Assembly (NCBI GenBank): GCA_900546485.1
Contig: URDK01000046.1
Span: 1-20,098 of the forward strand
Direction: 5' to 3'
DNA from: an uncultured Eubacteriales bacterium
Lineage (GTDB): Bacteria; Bacillota; Clostridia; Oscillospirales; Oscillospiraceae
DNA: 20,098 bases
Positions within the stretch are counted from its first letter, which is position 1, and the number at the start of each line of letters is the position of its first letter. The notes below the pieces were generated by a model. It did no database searches and had not been told where the DNA came from. It saw nothing but the letters and a program-made list of their open reading frames with translations. Of the stretch, positions 7,466-15,756 are shown one piece after another. A program made the position numbers and the translations under genes.

Positions 7466-9335
7466 CCTGCAGTTCCTCCCATCTGGAGTAGAGCGCGTCC
7501 AGCTCGGGCGAGAGGCGCGCCTTTTCGTCTTCCAGTTCCATTAGACGCTGGTAATCCGAGGCGTGTTCCCCCTCCTCACGCTCAATTTCCTTCAGACGGG
7601 ACTCGATTTTTTCAATTTCCCGCTCGCAGCGGCGTGCCTCCTTCTCACGCTCGGGCGTGCCCTTTTTGCGCTGGGGCTTCTTCTCCGGCTTGGGCGCGGC
7701 GGCCTTTGCCGCCTGGGCTATTGCCTCCTGCCTGGCCCGGTACTCGCGGAACTCCGAAAAAGTACCGCGGAAGTCCGTGAGCTCTCCGTTTTCGATGCTC
7801 CAGATGCGCGTTGCGAATTTTTCTATGAAATACCTGTCGTGCGAGACGAAGAGCAGGGCCTCGGAGTAATCCGAGAGGGCGTCCTCCATCCATTCGCGGG
7901 AGGCTAGGTCGAGGTGGTTAGTGGGCTCGTCGAGGATGAGCAGGTTCAGGTCCCCGCGCATGAGCATGCACAACCGCAGGCGGCTCTGCTCACCGCCGGA
8001 GAGCGTGCCGACAGCCTTGAGCGCGTCCTCGCCGGAAAAGCCGAAGGCGCCGAGCGAATCCCGCGCCTCCTGGGGCTGGCATTTGCAGTCGTAGATGAGC
8101 GTGTCGAGCGCAGAGCGCTCCGGCTCCGAGAATTTCACATGCTGCGGGAGGTAGGCGCACTTCACAGCCGGGCCGCGGCGCACCCAGCCGGCGTCCGGCT
8201 CCTCCTCGCCGACGATGAGCTTTACCAGCGTCGTCTTGCCGCTGCCGTTTTCGCCGATTATCGCTATTCGCTCCCCGCCCGTGACCTCGAGGGAGAGCCC
8301 GGAGAAGAGCACCCGGCCGTCAAAGCCCTTGCTGAGCCCGTCCATCGTCAGCACCTCGTCGCCTCGGAACTCGCGCTCCTTGAAGGCGGCGTGCAGCTTT
8401 CGTTCGGTCTTGGGCTTTTCGGTCTGGCTGAGTTTTTCTATGCGCTTTTCCATGGAGAAGGCGCGCTTGTGCAGCTTGTCGTTGCCCATGAAGGCCCAGA
8501 GGTGCAGCTTTGCCGCGGCGGCCTCCAGCTGGGCTATCTTGGCCTGGTCCTTTTCGTACTTTTTGAGCTTTTCCTCAAAGCGGCGCTGACGCTCTACGGT
8601 GTAGAAGCTGTAATTGCCGGAGTAGAGCTCCGCCTTGCCGTCCGTTATCTCCACGCAGCGCTGGGCCACAACGTCGAGGAAATAGCGGTCGTGGCTGATG
8701 GCCAGCACGGTGCCGCGGAAGTGGAGGATATAGTCCTCCAGCCACTCTGTGGCGCGCATGTCGAGGTGGTTCGTGGGCTCGTCCAGCAGGAGAATGTCCG
8801 TGTCCTCAAGTATGAGCCGCGCCAGGTTCACGCGGGTCTTTTCGCCGCCGGAGAGCAGGGCGAACTCACGCTGCCGCATTTCGGCGGGAATGTCGAGGCC
8901 GTTTGCCACGCGGTTGCGCTCGTGGTCCATATCGTAGCCGCCGAGGCGGCGGAAGTCGTCCGCGAGCCGGTCGTATTCCTTGAGCAGCGAATCGCTGCTG
9001 TCCGAGGCCATGAGCGCCTCGAGCTCCTGCATGCGCGCGGCCATGGCGCGCAGACGGCTATGCGCCTCGCGCAGCACGTCCTCTGTGGTCCAGCCCTCGG
9101 GATAGACGGGTATCTGGCTTATGAGGCCCACGCGCCGGCCGCGGCGGATGGCCGCCGTGCCCTCGTCGGGTTCCAGCTCGCCGGAGAGAATGCGGAAGAG
9201 CGTTGTCTTGCCGCAGCCGTTGGCGCCGAGTATGCCGACGCGCTCCCCGGCCGCGACCTCAAAGCTGAGACCGTCCAGCACGGGGTGACCGACCTCAAAG
9301 GACTTTTTCAGGTTTTGTACGCTTATATCTGTCAT
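7455..9335 (-). CDS. ABC-F family ATPase (Uup/YdiF-like ribosome-associated factor)
   Basis: A 626-residue soluble protein with two ABC ATPase domains and no membrane segments. Domain 1 has Walker A GANGCGKT (37-44), signature LSGGEKTR and Walker B ILLLDEPTNHLD. Domain 2 has GENGSGKT, LSGGEQSR and LLILDEPTNHLD. The Lys/Glu-rich linker between them (about 240-330) is the helical hairpin that reaches the P-site tRNA in ABC-F proteins. A C-terminal coiled coil (about 555-626) resembles the Uup C-terminal domain. The family acts on the ribosome, relieving stalling or, in some branches, protecting from antibiotics. Which applies here is not clear from sequence. The ATG at 9335 overlaps the YihY stop by ATGA, so translation is probably coupled. 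Confidence 0.93.
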   Translation of the reverse strand: MTDISVQNLKKSFEVGHPVLDGLSFEVAAGERVGILGANGCGKTTLFRILSGELEPDEGTAAIRRGRRVGLISQIPVYPEGWTTEDVLREAHSRLRAMAARMQELEALMASDSSDSLLKEYDRLADDFRRLGGYDMDHERNRVANGLDIPAEMRQREFALLSGGEKTRVNLARLILEDTDILLLDEPTNHLDMRATEWLEDYILHFRGTVLAISHDRYFLDVVAQRCVEITDGKAELYSGNYSFYTVERQRRFEEKLKKYEKDQAKIAQLEAAAAKLHLWAFMGNDKLHKRAFSMEKRIEKLSQTEKPKTERKLHAAFKEREFRGDEVLTMDGLSKGFDGRVLFSGLSLEVTGGERIAIIGENGSGKTTLVKLIVGEEEPDAGWVRRGPAVKCAYLPQHVKFSEPERSALDTLIYDCKCQPQEARDSLGAFGFSGEDALKAVGTLSGGEQSRLRLCMLMRGDLNLLILDEPTNHLDLASREWMEDALSDYSEALLFVSHDRYFIEKFATRIWSIENGELTDFRGTFSEFREYRARQEAIAQAAKAAAPKPEKKPQRKKGTPEREKEARRCEREIEKIESRLKEIEREEGEHASDYQRLMELEDEKARLSPELDALYSRWEELQDEE

Positions 9336-10174
9336 TTTTCAGTCCCTGCCCGCTTCATTTCTATATAGTGGTTTATAAAGCCTCCGAGCAGGAGGAAGTA
9401 GAAGCAGTAGAATATCCATATCATGGCTATCATTATGGTGCCGATGTAGCCATAGGCGCCGAACTTGTCGGAGAGTGAGACGTAGAAGGAGAAGATGAAG
9501 GAGAACGCCGCCCAGGCCACGGAGCTGAACACCGCTCCAGGCACCTGCCAGCGGAACAAGAGCTTGCGGGCCGGCATCCACTTGAACAGGAAGCAGAACA
9601 CCAGCGCGAGCAGCGCGAGTATTATGACGAAGCGCAGGTATTTGGCCAGGGTGAAGAGGAAATCCAGCGAGTGGTTCACCGGCATGCTCCGCTCGATGTA
9701 GTCGAGTATCTGCCCACCGTAGACCATGACGAAGAAGCTCAGCAGCAGCAGAACGACAAAGATGACCATGTAAATGCAGGCGCGGATGGAGAAACGGATA
9801 TAGTCCTCGCGCCTTTCGGCGTCGTAGACGGAGTCCATGCCCCGCATGAGAGCCTTCATGCAGGCCGATGCGGACCACAGCGTCAGCAAAATGGAGACGG
9901 TCAGCGCTACGCGGCCGCCGTTATATATACTCGATACGATGTAGTCGACGATCTCGTAGAGCGACTCCGGCACATATTCGGCCACGGCGTCGAGCACGAC
10001 GTCCTTGGTGAGCGGCGTATATTGCAAAACTGAAACCAGCAGCATTATGACCGGCACGAGCGACATGAAGAGGTAGTATGCACAGGCGGCCGAATAGGTT
10101 GTTATCCTGCGGCTGCCGAGACCGCCGAAAAATTCATCAACGGCGTCGTAGATATCTCTGAGCGTATCCTTCAT
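9332..10174 (-). CDS. YihY/BrkB-family inner membrane protein
   Basis: A 280-residue protein with about six transmembrane helices and typical YihY/UPF0761 features: TTYSAACAYYLFMSLVPVIMLLVSVLQY near the start (helix 1 region), the LTLWSASACMKALMRGMDSVYD block, and a C-terminal YGYIGTIMIAMIWIFYCFYFLLLGGFINH region. The family was once mislabelled as ribonuclease BN; its transport or structural role is unresolved. It is the first gene of the six-gene minus-strand operon, has a candidate promoter at 10201-10229, and overlaps the ABC-F gene by four bases at its 3' end. The ATG at 10172-10174 follows a G-rich stretch; the ribosome binding site is ordinary to weak. Confidence 0.92.
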   Translation of the reverse strand: MKDTLRDIYDAVDEFFGGLGSRRITTYSAACAYYLFMSLVPVIMLLVSVLQYTPLTKDVVLDAVAEYVPESLYEIVDYIVSSIYNGGRVALTVSILLTLWSASACMKALMRGMDSVYDAERREDYIRFSIRACIYMVIFVVLLLLSFFVMVYGGQILDYIERSMPVNHSLDFLFTLAKYLRFVIILALLALVFCFLFKWMPARKLLFRWQVPGAVFSSVAWAAFSFIFSFYVSLSDKFGAYGYIGTIMIAMIWIFYCFYFLLLGGFINHYIEMKRAGTEK

Positions 10175-10200
10175 ATCCCGCGCCCCCTTTCCAAAGCATC

Positions 10201-10229
10201 ATTCTCTCACATCGGACAGGAAATATCAA
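10201..10229 (-). promoter_or_regulatory. Candidate promoter of the six-gene minus-strand operon
   Basis: Read on the minus strand, TTGATA (10224-10229) and GAGAAT (10201-10206) are separated by 17 bases. The -35 matches the sigma-A consensus at five of six positions and the -10 at four. It lies about 27 bases ahead of the yihY-like start and faces away from the glyoxalase promoter. Confidence 0.5.
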
Positions 10230-10268
10230 GTCAAAGCCCTCGACAGGGAGATTCGGCGAGTTTTGCTG

Positions 10269-10297
10269 TTGCCAAATCGTGAAAACTGCGCTATCCT
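10269..10297 (+). promoter_or_regulatory. Candidate promoter of the glyoxalase gene
   Basis: TTGCCA (10269-10274), a 17-base spacer, and TATCCT (10292-10297). Transcription would start near 10304, leaving a leader of about 13 bases. The GGAGG at 10304-10308 would then be at the very 5' end of the transcript. Confidence 0.5.
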
Positions 10298-10316
10298 GTG
10301 CCTGGAGGCGAACGAC

Positions 10317-10688
10317 ATGAAATTTACCTTTTACCACTTCAATTTCAACGTGCTGAACCTTGAGCGCAGCATTAAATTCTATGATGAGGCCCTGGGTCTC
10401 AAGCCCGTGCGCGAGAAGTCGGCGGAGGACGGCTCCTACAAGCTGGTGTTCCTTGGAGACGGCGAGACCGGCTTCCAGCTTGAGCTGACCTGGCTGCGCG
10501 ACCACAAGGAGCCCTACGACCTCGGCGAGGGCGAGATACACCTCGCCATGCGGGTGGATGACTACGAGGCCGCGAAGAAAAAGCACGAGGAGATGGGCGC
10601 CGTCTGCTTCGTCAACGAGAAAATGGGCGTCTATTTCATAGAAGACCCGGACGGCTACTGGATAGAGATCCTGCCTGAAAAGAGATGA
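10317..10688 (+). CDS. Lactoylglutathione lyase-like VOC-family protein (glyoxalase I type)
   Basis: A 123-residue cytoplasmic protein made of two VOC beta-alpha-beta-beta-beta modules. The four metal ligands of glyoxalase I sit at the expected places: H7 in YHFNFNV, E56 in FQLELTW, H75 in EIHLAMRV and E117 in GYWIEILP. The blocks LERSIKFYDEALGL and FIEDPDGYW are typical. Glyoxalase I turns the hemithioacetal of methylglyoxal and a thiol into a lactoyl thioester, using Ni or Zn. Which thiol this organism uses is not known. The start at 10317 follows GGAGG by eight bases; an upstream in-frame TTG has no such support. It is a single-gene unit with a promoter and a hairpin after it. Confidence 0.9.
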   Translation: MKFTFYHFNFNVLNLERSIKFYDEALGLKPVREKSAEDGSYKLVFLGDGETGFQLELTWLRDHKEPYDLGEGEIHLAMRVDDYEAAKKKHEEMGAVCFVNEKMGVYFIEDPDGYWIEILPEKR

Positions 10689-10692
10689 ACCG

Positions 10693-10722
10693 AAAGCCTC
10701 GGAAAACCGGGGCTTTCTGCTT
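10693..10722 (+). terminator. Intrinsic terminator after the glyoxalase gene
   Basis: Stem AAAGCCTCGG (10693-10702) pairs with CCGGGGCTTT (10707-10716), with one T-G pair and an AAAA loop. It is followed by CTGCTT, so the T tract is interrupted and termination may be partial. Confidence 0.65.
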
Positions 10723-10749
10723 GCATATGGGATATAAGATTGCTATAAT
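10721..10749 (+). promoter_or_regulatory. Strong sigma-A-like promoter of the potassium-uptake operon
   Basis: TTGCAT (10721-10726), a 17-base spacer and a consensus TATAAT (10744-10749). The expected transcription start, about seven bases beyond the -10, is near 10756. The ATG is at 10759, so the transcript would have almost no leader. There is no room for a riboswitch between this promoter and the gene. Confidence 0.75.
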
Positions 10750-10758
10750 AATCAGGTT

Positions 10759-12093
10759 ATGAAGATACGACAGCTCTCATATGTCCAGACGATTGCTCTG
10801 GGCTTTCTCACCGTCATTGCGGCGGGGACGATATTGCTCATGCTGCCTGCGGCTTCTCAGAGCGGGGAGGCGACGGGCCTTGTTACCGCGCTCTTCACCT
10901 CGGTGAGCGCGTCGTGCGTTACTGGCCTTGTGCTGGTGGATACGGCGACGTACTGGTCGGGTTTCGGACAGGTGGTAATTCTTGTGCTCATCCAGCTGGG
11001 CGGCCTTGGCTTCATGACCATCGCCACGCTCTTTTCAAGGCTGCTGCGCCGGCGCATGAGCATGCGCGAGCGCGGCGTCATGGCCGAGAGCATCAACACC
11101 GTCCGCGTTGGCCGCATAATGGAAATAACCAGCACCATCGGCCTCGGTACGCTCATATTCGAGCTCTCGGGGGCGGTGCTGCTGTCTATACGCTTTATTC
11201 CGGAGTTCGGGCTTGGGAAGGGGCTCTGGTACTCCGTATTCCACTCCGTATCCGCCTTCTGCAACGCGGGCTTCGACCTCATGGGCGTCAAGGAGCCATT
11301 CTCCTCGCTGGTGTCATATTCGGACGACGCGCTTGTGAGCATCACGATAATGCTGCTCATCATCCTCGGCGGCATAGGCTTCCTCGTCTGGGACGACATA
11401 CGGCTCAAGGGCCTGCGCTGGCGGAGATACGATCTGCAGACCAAGCTCGTCATTTTGACGACGCTAATACTTATCTTCGGCGGCGCGCTGCTCTTTTTCA
11501 TTCTGGAGCGGAACCGCATGAACGCGGACATGCCGCTCGGCGAGCAGATACTCGTGAGCTTTTTCTCGGCGGTGACGCCGAGGACCGCCGGCTTCAACAG
11601 TGTGGATACCGCCGCGCTCTCAGATGCGTCCAAGCTGCTCACGGTGATACTCATGTTCATCGGCGGCAGCCCCGGTTCCACAGCGGGCGGCATCAAGACC
11701 ACCTCCGTTGCGGTGGTGCTCGTGTTCCTGTTCTCGGGCATCCGGGGCAGGCGCGGGGCCTATGTGTTCGGCCGCCGCATCCCGGACGACGCCATGAAGC
11801 GCGCCGGCATGATAGTCAGCACCAACCTCATGCTCGCGCTCTTCGGCGCGCTCGTGCTCTGCGGCACGCAGTCGCTGCCTCTCTCGGACGTGCTCATAGA
11901 GGTGTTTTCCGCCATCGGCACGGTGGGCATGTCCACCGGCATAACCCGCGAGCTCTCGACCTTTTCCGCGCTCGTCGTGGCCCTGCTCATGTACTGCGGC
12001 AGGGTGGGGAGCGTATCCTTTGCAATGGCGCTGCTCGAGCGGCGCACCGACCCGCCCGTGACCTACCCGGAAGAACAGGTCACCGTAGGCTGA
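10759..12093 (+). CDS. TrkH/KtrB-family potassium uptake channel subunit
   Basis: A 444-residue membrane protein with the four-repeat (M1-P-M2) architecture of TrkH/KtrB. The pore loops and their selectivity-filter glycines are visible: SCVTGL (G56), FCNAGFD (G171), TAGFN (G278) and TVGMSTG (G390). LIQLGGLGFMT and GGSPGSTAGGIKTT are further family blocks. The protein forms the K+ (or Na+-coupled K+) path and is gated by the cytosolic RCK subunit encoded next. The start at 10759 aligns with the normal N-terminus (a YVQTIALGFL-type first helix). There is no real Shine-Dalgarno sequence before it, only CAGG very close by. It is the first gene of the operon trkH-trkA-ABC-MATE. Confidence 0.94.
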   Translation: MKIRQLSYVQTIALGFLTVIAAGTILLMLPAASQSGEATGLVTALFTSVSASCVTGLVLVDTATYWSGFGQVVILVLIQLGGLGFMTIATLFSRLLRRRMSMRERGVMAESINTVRVGRIMEITSTIGLGTLIFELSGAVLLSIRFIPEFGLGKGLWYSVFHSVSAFCNAGFDLMGVKEPFSSLVSYSDDALVSITIMLLIILGGIGFLVWDDIRLKGLRWRRYDLQTKLVILTTLILIFGGALLFFILERNRMNADMPLGEQILVSFFSAVTPRTAGFNSVDTAALSDASKLLTVILMFIGGSPGSTAGGIKTTSVAVVLVFLFSGIRGRRGAYVFGRRIPDDAMKRAGMIVSTNLMLALFGALVLCGTQSLPLSDVLIEVFSAIGTVGMSTGITRELSTFSALVVALLMYCGRVGSVSFAMALLERRTDPPVTYPEEQVTVG

Positions 12094-12107
12094 CAGGAGG
12101 TTAAAAT

Positions 12108-12755
12108 ATGAAATCCTTCCTCATAATCGGAATGGGCACCTTCGGGCACCACCTGTGCCGCGCGCTCTGCAAGATGAAATGCGAGGTCATGATAGCCGAC
12201 CAGAACGGCGACGCGCTGGAGGACATGCTGCCCTATGTCGCTTCGGCGAAGATATGCGACTGCGCGAACATAGAAGTGCTGCGCTCCTTCGGCGTGCAGA
12301 ACTTCGACGCCTGCTTCGTCTGCGTGAACAAAAACTTCCAGGCCTGCCTGGAGATAACCGACCAGCTCAAGGAGCTGGGCGCGAAGCGGGTGTACAGCAA
12401 GGCCGACCGCGACCTCGAGGCGAAATTCCTCCGCCGCTGCGGCGCGGACTTCATCATCTACCCCGAGCGGGACGCGGCTGAGCGCATCGCGGTGCGCGAG
12501 AGCTCAAACCGCATCTTCGACTTCATCGGCCTCTCTGAGGGCTGCGCCATCTGCGAGATAGACGTGCCCGAGGAGTGGGTAGGCCGCTCCGTGGCCGAGG
12601 TCGGCCTCCGGAACCGTCACGGTCTAAACCTCATCGCCGCCAGGCGCGGCGAGAGGCTCCACCCCGTACTCGACCCTGCCTATGTCTTCGTGAAGGACGA
12701 ACACGTGCTCGTGCTTGGCAGTCTCGACGATATACGCAAAGTCACCAGGGACTGA
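12108..12755 (+). CDS. TrkA/KtrA-family potassium channel regulatory subunit (RCK)
   Basis: A 215-residue cytosolic RCK protein. The N-terminal Rossmann domain (about 1-130) has GMGTFG (8-13) and the acidic residue D31 at the end of the second strand, which bind NAD(H) or ATP/ADP. The C-terminal RCK_C domain (about 135-215) contains CEIDVPEEWVGRSVAEVGLRNRHGLNLIAARR. In the Ktr family a ring of these subunits gates the membrane subunit in response to nucleotide, and the RCK_C domain often binds c-di-AMP; c-di-AMP binding here is inferred only. An AGGAGG at 12095-12100, seven bases before the ATG, begins right at the trkH-like gene's stop. The pair is thus a standard two-gene K+ uptake unit. 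Confidence 0.93.
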   Translation: MKSFLIIGMGTFGHHLCRALCKMKCEVMIADQNGDALEDMLPYVASAKICDCANIEVLRSFGVQNFDACFVCVNKNFQACLEITDQLKELGAKRVYSKADRDLEAKFLRRCGADFIIYPERDAAERIAVRESSNRIFDFIGLSEGCAICEIDVPEEWVGRSVAEVGLRNRHGLNLIAARRGERLHPVLDPAYVFVKDEHVLVLGSLDDIRKVTRD

Positions 12756-12794
12756 TAGGTCCCTACGCGCACACTGAAAGGATCTGTTGCAAAC

Positions 12795-15755
12795 TTGCTC
12801 ACACTCAGGAACATCACAAAGGACTATCTTGCCGGCGATATGAGCGTCCACGCGCTCCGCGGCGTCAGCATCAGCTTCAGGGAAAGCGAATTCGTCTCCA
12901 TCCTCGGCCCCTCGGGCTGCGGCAAGACCACGCTGCTCAACATCATAGGCGGCCTCGACAAGTACACGGATGGCGACCTCATCATCAACGGCCGCTCCAC
13001 CAAGGAATACGGCGACAAGGACTGGGACACCTACCGCAACCACTCCATAGGCTTCGTCTTCCAGACCTATAATCTCATCCCGCACCAGAGCGTGCTCGCA
13101 AACGTGGAGCTTGCGCTGACCATCTCCGGCGTCTCCCGGGCCGAGCGGCGAGAGAGGGCGGTAAAGGTGCTCGAGAAGGTCGGCCTCGGCGACCAGCTGA
13201 ACAAGAAGCCCAACCAGATGTCCGGCGGCCAGATGCAGCGCGTCGCCATAGCCCGCGCGCTCATCAACGACCCCGATATCCTCCTTGCCGACGAGCCCAC
13301 CGGCGCGCTCGACTCCGAGACCAGCGTGCAGATAATGGAACTGCTCAAGGAGATAGCCCAGGACAAGCTCGTCATCATGGTCACGCACAACCCCGACCTC
13401 GCCGAGCGCTACTCCACCCGCATCGTCCGCCTGCTTGACGGCGAGATAAAGGGCGACACCGACCCCTTCGACCCCGAAAGCGTTCCCGCAAAGATTTCCG
13501 ACACGAGCAAAAAGCGCCCCTCGATGAGCTTCCTCACGGCGCTGTCCCTATCGCTGAACAACCTGATGACCAAGAAGGCCCGCACCATCCTCACGGCCTT
13601 TGCCGGCAGCATAGGCATAATCGGCATAGCGCTCATCCTTTCGCTCTCGAACGGCATACAAACTTACATCGACCGCGTGCAGGAGGACACGCTCTCCTCC
13701 TATCCGCTCACTATTGAGGCGGAGGCAGCGGACCTAGGCTCCATGGTGGAGGCGCTCAGCGGCGCGCATGACGAAGCCGCCTCCGGCAGTCAGCACGAGC
13801 TCGACGCCGTATACTCCAATGTCGTCATGTACGACCTCATGGACAGCCTGAACACAATGGACGTGGATACGAACAACCTCAAGGCCTTCAAGGAGTTCAT
13901 AGAATCCGGCAACAGCGGACTTGAGGAGTACGTAAGCGCCATCCAGTACGGCTATGACCTGGGCTTCGACGTCTACACCAAGGACGCTGACGGCAACATC
14001 GTCAAGAGCGACGTTGTCTCCCTGCTCAACGATATGATGAGCAGCGTCTACGGCGGCGATTACTCCAGCTACTTCAGCACGATGGGCGACTTCTACTCCA
14101 GCTTCGAGGTCTGGCAGGAGATGCTTCCCGGCGAAAACGGCGAGCTCATCGACGACACGCTAAAGAGCCAGTACGACGTCATCTACGGCTCCTGGCCGCA
14201 GAGCTATGACGAGGTCGTGCTCATCGTGGACAAAAATAACGAGATAAGCGACCTCGTGCTCTACTCCCTCGGCCTGCGCACCGAGGAGCAGATGACGGAG
14301 GGCTTTGAGGCCAGCATGTCCGGCGACACCATCGACGCCGAGGTAGAGAGCTGGAGCTATGAGGAACTCTGCGGCCTCAGCTTCAAGCTCATAGCCCGGC
14401 CTGAGTACTACGTCTACGACGAGGCTACCGGCCAGTACACCGACCTCACCTCCACCAGCGCCGGCATGGAGTATCTCTACGACTCCAAGGACACCGGCAC
14501 CACGCTGCGCATCAGCGGCATAGTCCGCCAGAACGAGGACGCCGTCGCGGGCATGATGACCGGTGCCATAGGCTACACCTCGGCTCTGACCGAGAGGATA
14601 ATAGACCTCGCCAACGACTCTGAGATAGTCCAGGCCCAGCTCTCCGACCCCGAGACCGACGCCATACTCGGTCTGCCTTTCGCCACCGGCGAGGAGCCGG
14701 AGCCGACGCTCGACGAGATAAAGGCCGACGTCGACGCCTACATCGAGGGTCTTGACGTCTCCGGACGCGCCGCCCTCTATTCCGACCTCACCGCCCGCGC
14801 GCCCGAGGACTATGTGACCGCCGCCGTCGACCAGGCCACCGAGGGCATGACGCGCGAGTACATCGAGGAGATGATGCTCGAGGGCTATGCCGTCGAGATG
14901 GGCGTCGACCCGGACACCATCCGCGACTACATCGCCGACATGGACGACGAGACGCTCATGGACTACGTCCGCGAGATGACCGCCGAGGCGGTGCGCGAGC
15001 AGTACGCCGACGCGGCGCGCGCCCAGCTGGCCGCCATGAATGCCGAGCAGCTTGCCATGGCCCTCTCCATGACCCCGCTTACCGATGAGCAGTATGAGTA
15101 CGTCTACGACGAAAAGCTGCCGCCGAAGTACTCGGACAGCACCTACGAGGAGAATCTTGAGCTCCTCGGCTACGTGGACAAGGACAGCCCCAGCTCCATA
15201 AACCTCTATGCCGCGAGCTTCGCCGACAAGGACGAGATAGCGCGCATCATCTCCGAGTACAACGCTTCCGTCGAGAATGAGGACGACGAGATAAGCTACA
15301 CGGATTACGTCGCCATACTCATGAGCTCGGTCTCCACGATAATCAATGCTATCAGCTATGTGCTCATAGCCTTTGTGGCCATCTCGCTTGTCGTGTCGAG
15401 CATCATGATAGGCATCATCACCTATATCTCCGTGCTCGAGCGCACGAAGGAGATCGGCATTCTCCGCTCCATCGGTGCGTCCAAGCGTGACGTCTCCAAC
15501 GTCTTCAACGCCGAGACGCTTATCGAGGGCTTTGCAGCGGGTGTGATAGGCATAGGCATAACCCTGCTGCTCATCATCCCCATCAACGCCATCGTACAGA
15601 ACCTGACGGGCATAGAGAGCCTGAGGGCCATTCTGCCTGCTTCCGGCGGTGTGGCACTTGTCTTGATTTCCATGATTCTGACCTTCATCGCGGGACTTAT
15701 CCCCTCCGGCTTCGCCGCGAGGCGCGACCCTGTGGAGGCATTGAGGACTGAATAA
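12795..15755 (+). CDS. ABC transporter, fused ATPase and FtsX-type permease (MacB-like)
   Basis: A 986-residue fusion. Residues 1-225 are a LolD/MacB-type ATPase: Walker A GPSGCGKT, signature MSGGQMQR, Walker B ILLADEPTGALD and the switch His in MVTHNPD. A first membrane helix (about 262-282) is followed by a very large extracytoplasmic domain (about 285-850, rich in Asp, Glu and Tyr). Three helices follow (about 850-877, 909-932 and 950-972) with the FtsX/MacB block RTKEIGILRSIGASKRDV and the ending RRDPVEALRT. Relatives act as mechanotransmission exporters or signal transducers for peptides, lipoproteins or antibiotics; the substrate here is unknown. The start is TTG at 12795, because no ATG lies near the first strand; AGGA is about 12 bases upstream. 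It is 39 bases from the trkA-like stop and one base from the MATE start. Confidence 0.9.
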   Translation: MLTLRNITKDYLAGDMSVHALRGVSISFRESEFVSILGPSGCGKTTLLNIIGGLDKYTDGDLIINGRSTKEYGDKDWDTYRNHSIGFVFQTYNLIPHQSVLANVELALTISGVSRAERRERAVKVLEKVGLGDQLNKKPNQMSGGQMQRVAIARALINDPDILLADEPTGALDSETSVQIMELLKEIAQDKLVIMVTHNPDLAERYSTRIVRLLDGEIKGDTDPFDPESVPAKISDTSKKRPSMSFLTALSLSLNNLMTKKARTILTAFAGSIGIIGIALILSLSNGIQTYIDRVQEDTLSSYPLTIEAEAADLGSMVEALSGAHDEAASGSQHELDAVYSNVVMYDLMDSLNTMDVDTNNLKAFKEFIESGNSGLEEYVSAIQYGYDLGFDVYTKDADGNIVKSDVVSLLNDMMSSVYGGDYSSYFSTMGDFYSSFEVWQEMLPGENGELIDDTLKSQYDVIYGSWPQSYDEVVLIVDKNNEISDLVLYSLGLRTEEQMTEGFEASMSGDTIDAEVESWSYEELCGLSFKLIARPEYYVYDEATGQYTDLTSTSAGMEYLYDSKDTGTTLRISGIVRQNEDAVAGMMTGAIGYTSALTERIIDLANDSEIVQAQLSDPETDAILGLPFATGEEPEPTLDEIKADVDAYIEGLDVSGRAALYSDLTARAPEDYVTAAVDQATEGMTREYIEEMMLEGYAVEMGVDPDTIRDYIADMDDETLMDYVREMTAEAVREQYADAARAQLAAMNAEQLAMALSMTPLTDEQYEYVYDEKLPPKYSDSTYEENLELLGYVDKDSPSSINLYAASFADKDEIARIISEYNASVENEDDEISYTDYVAILMSSVSTIINAISYVLIAFVAISLVVSSIMIGIITYISVLERTKEIGILRSIGASKRDVSNVFNAETLIEGFAAGVIGIGITLLLIIPINAIVQNLTGIESLRAILPASGGVALVLISMILTFIAGLIPSGFAARRDPVEALRTE

Positions 15756-15756
15756 A

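Noticed and set aside
7914..9368. Open frame of 484 codons opposite the ABC-F gene
   Set aside because: Antisense to a protein with every ABC-F motif intact; the translation has no motif of its own.
10690..10758. Riboswitch (ydaO/c-di-AMP type) ahead of the potassium-uptake genes
   Set aside because: The interval holds only a terminator and a promoter; about 70 bases is too short and no aptamer-like structure is seen.
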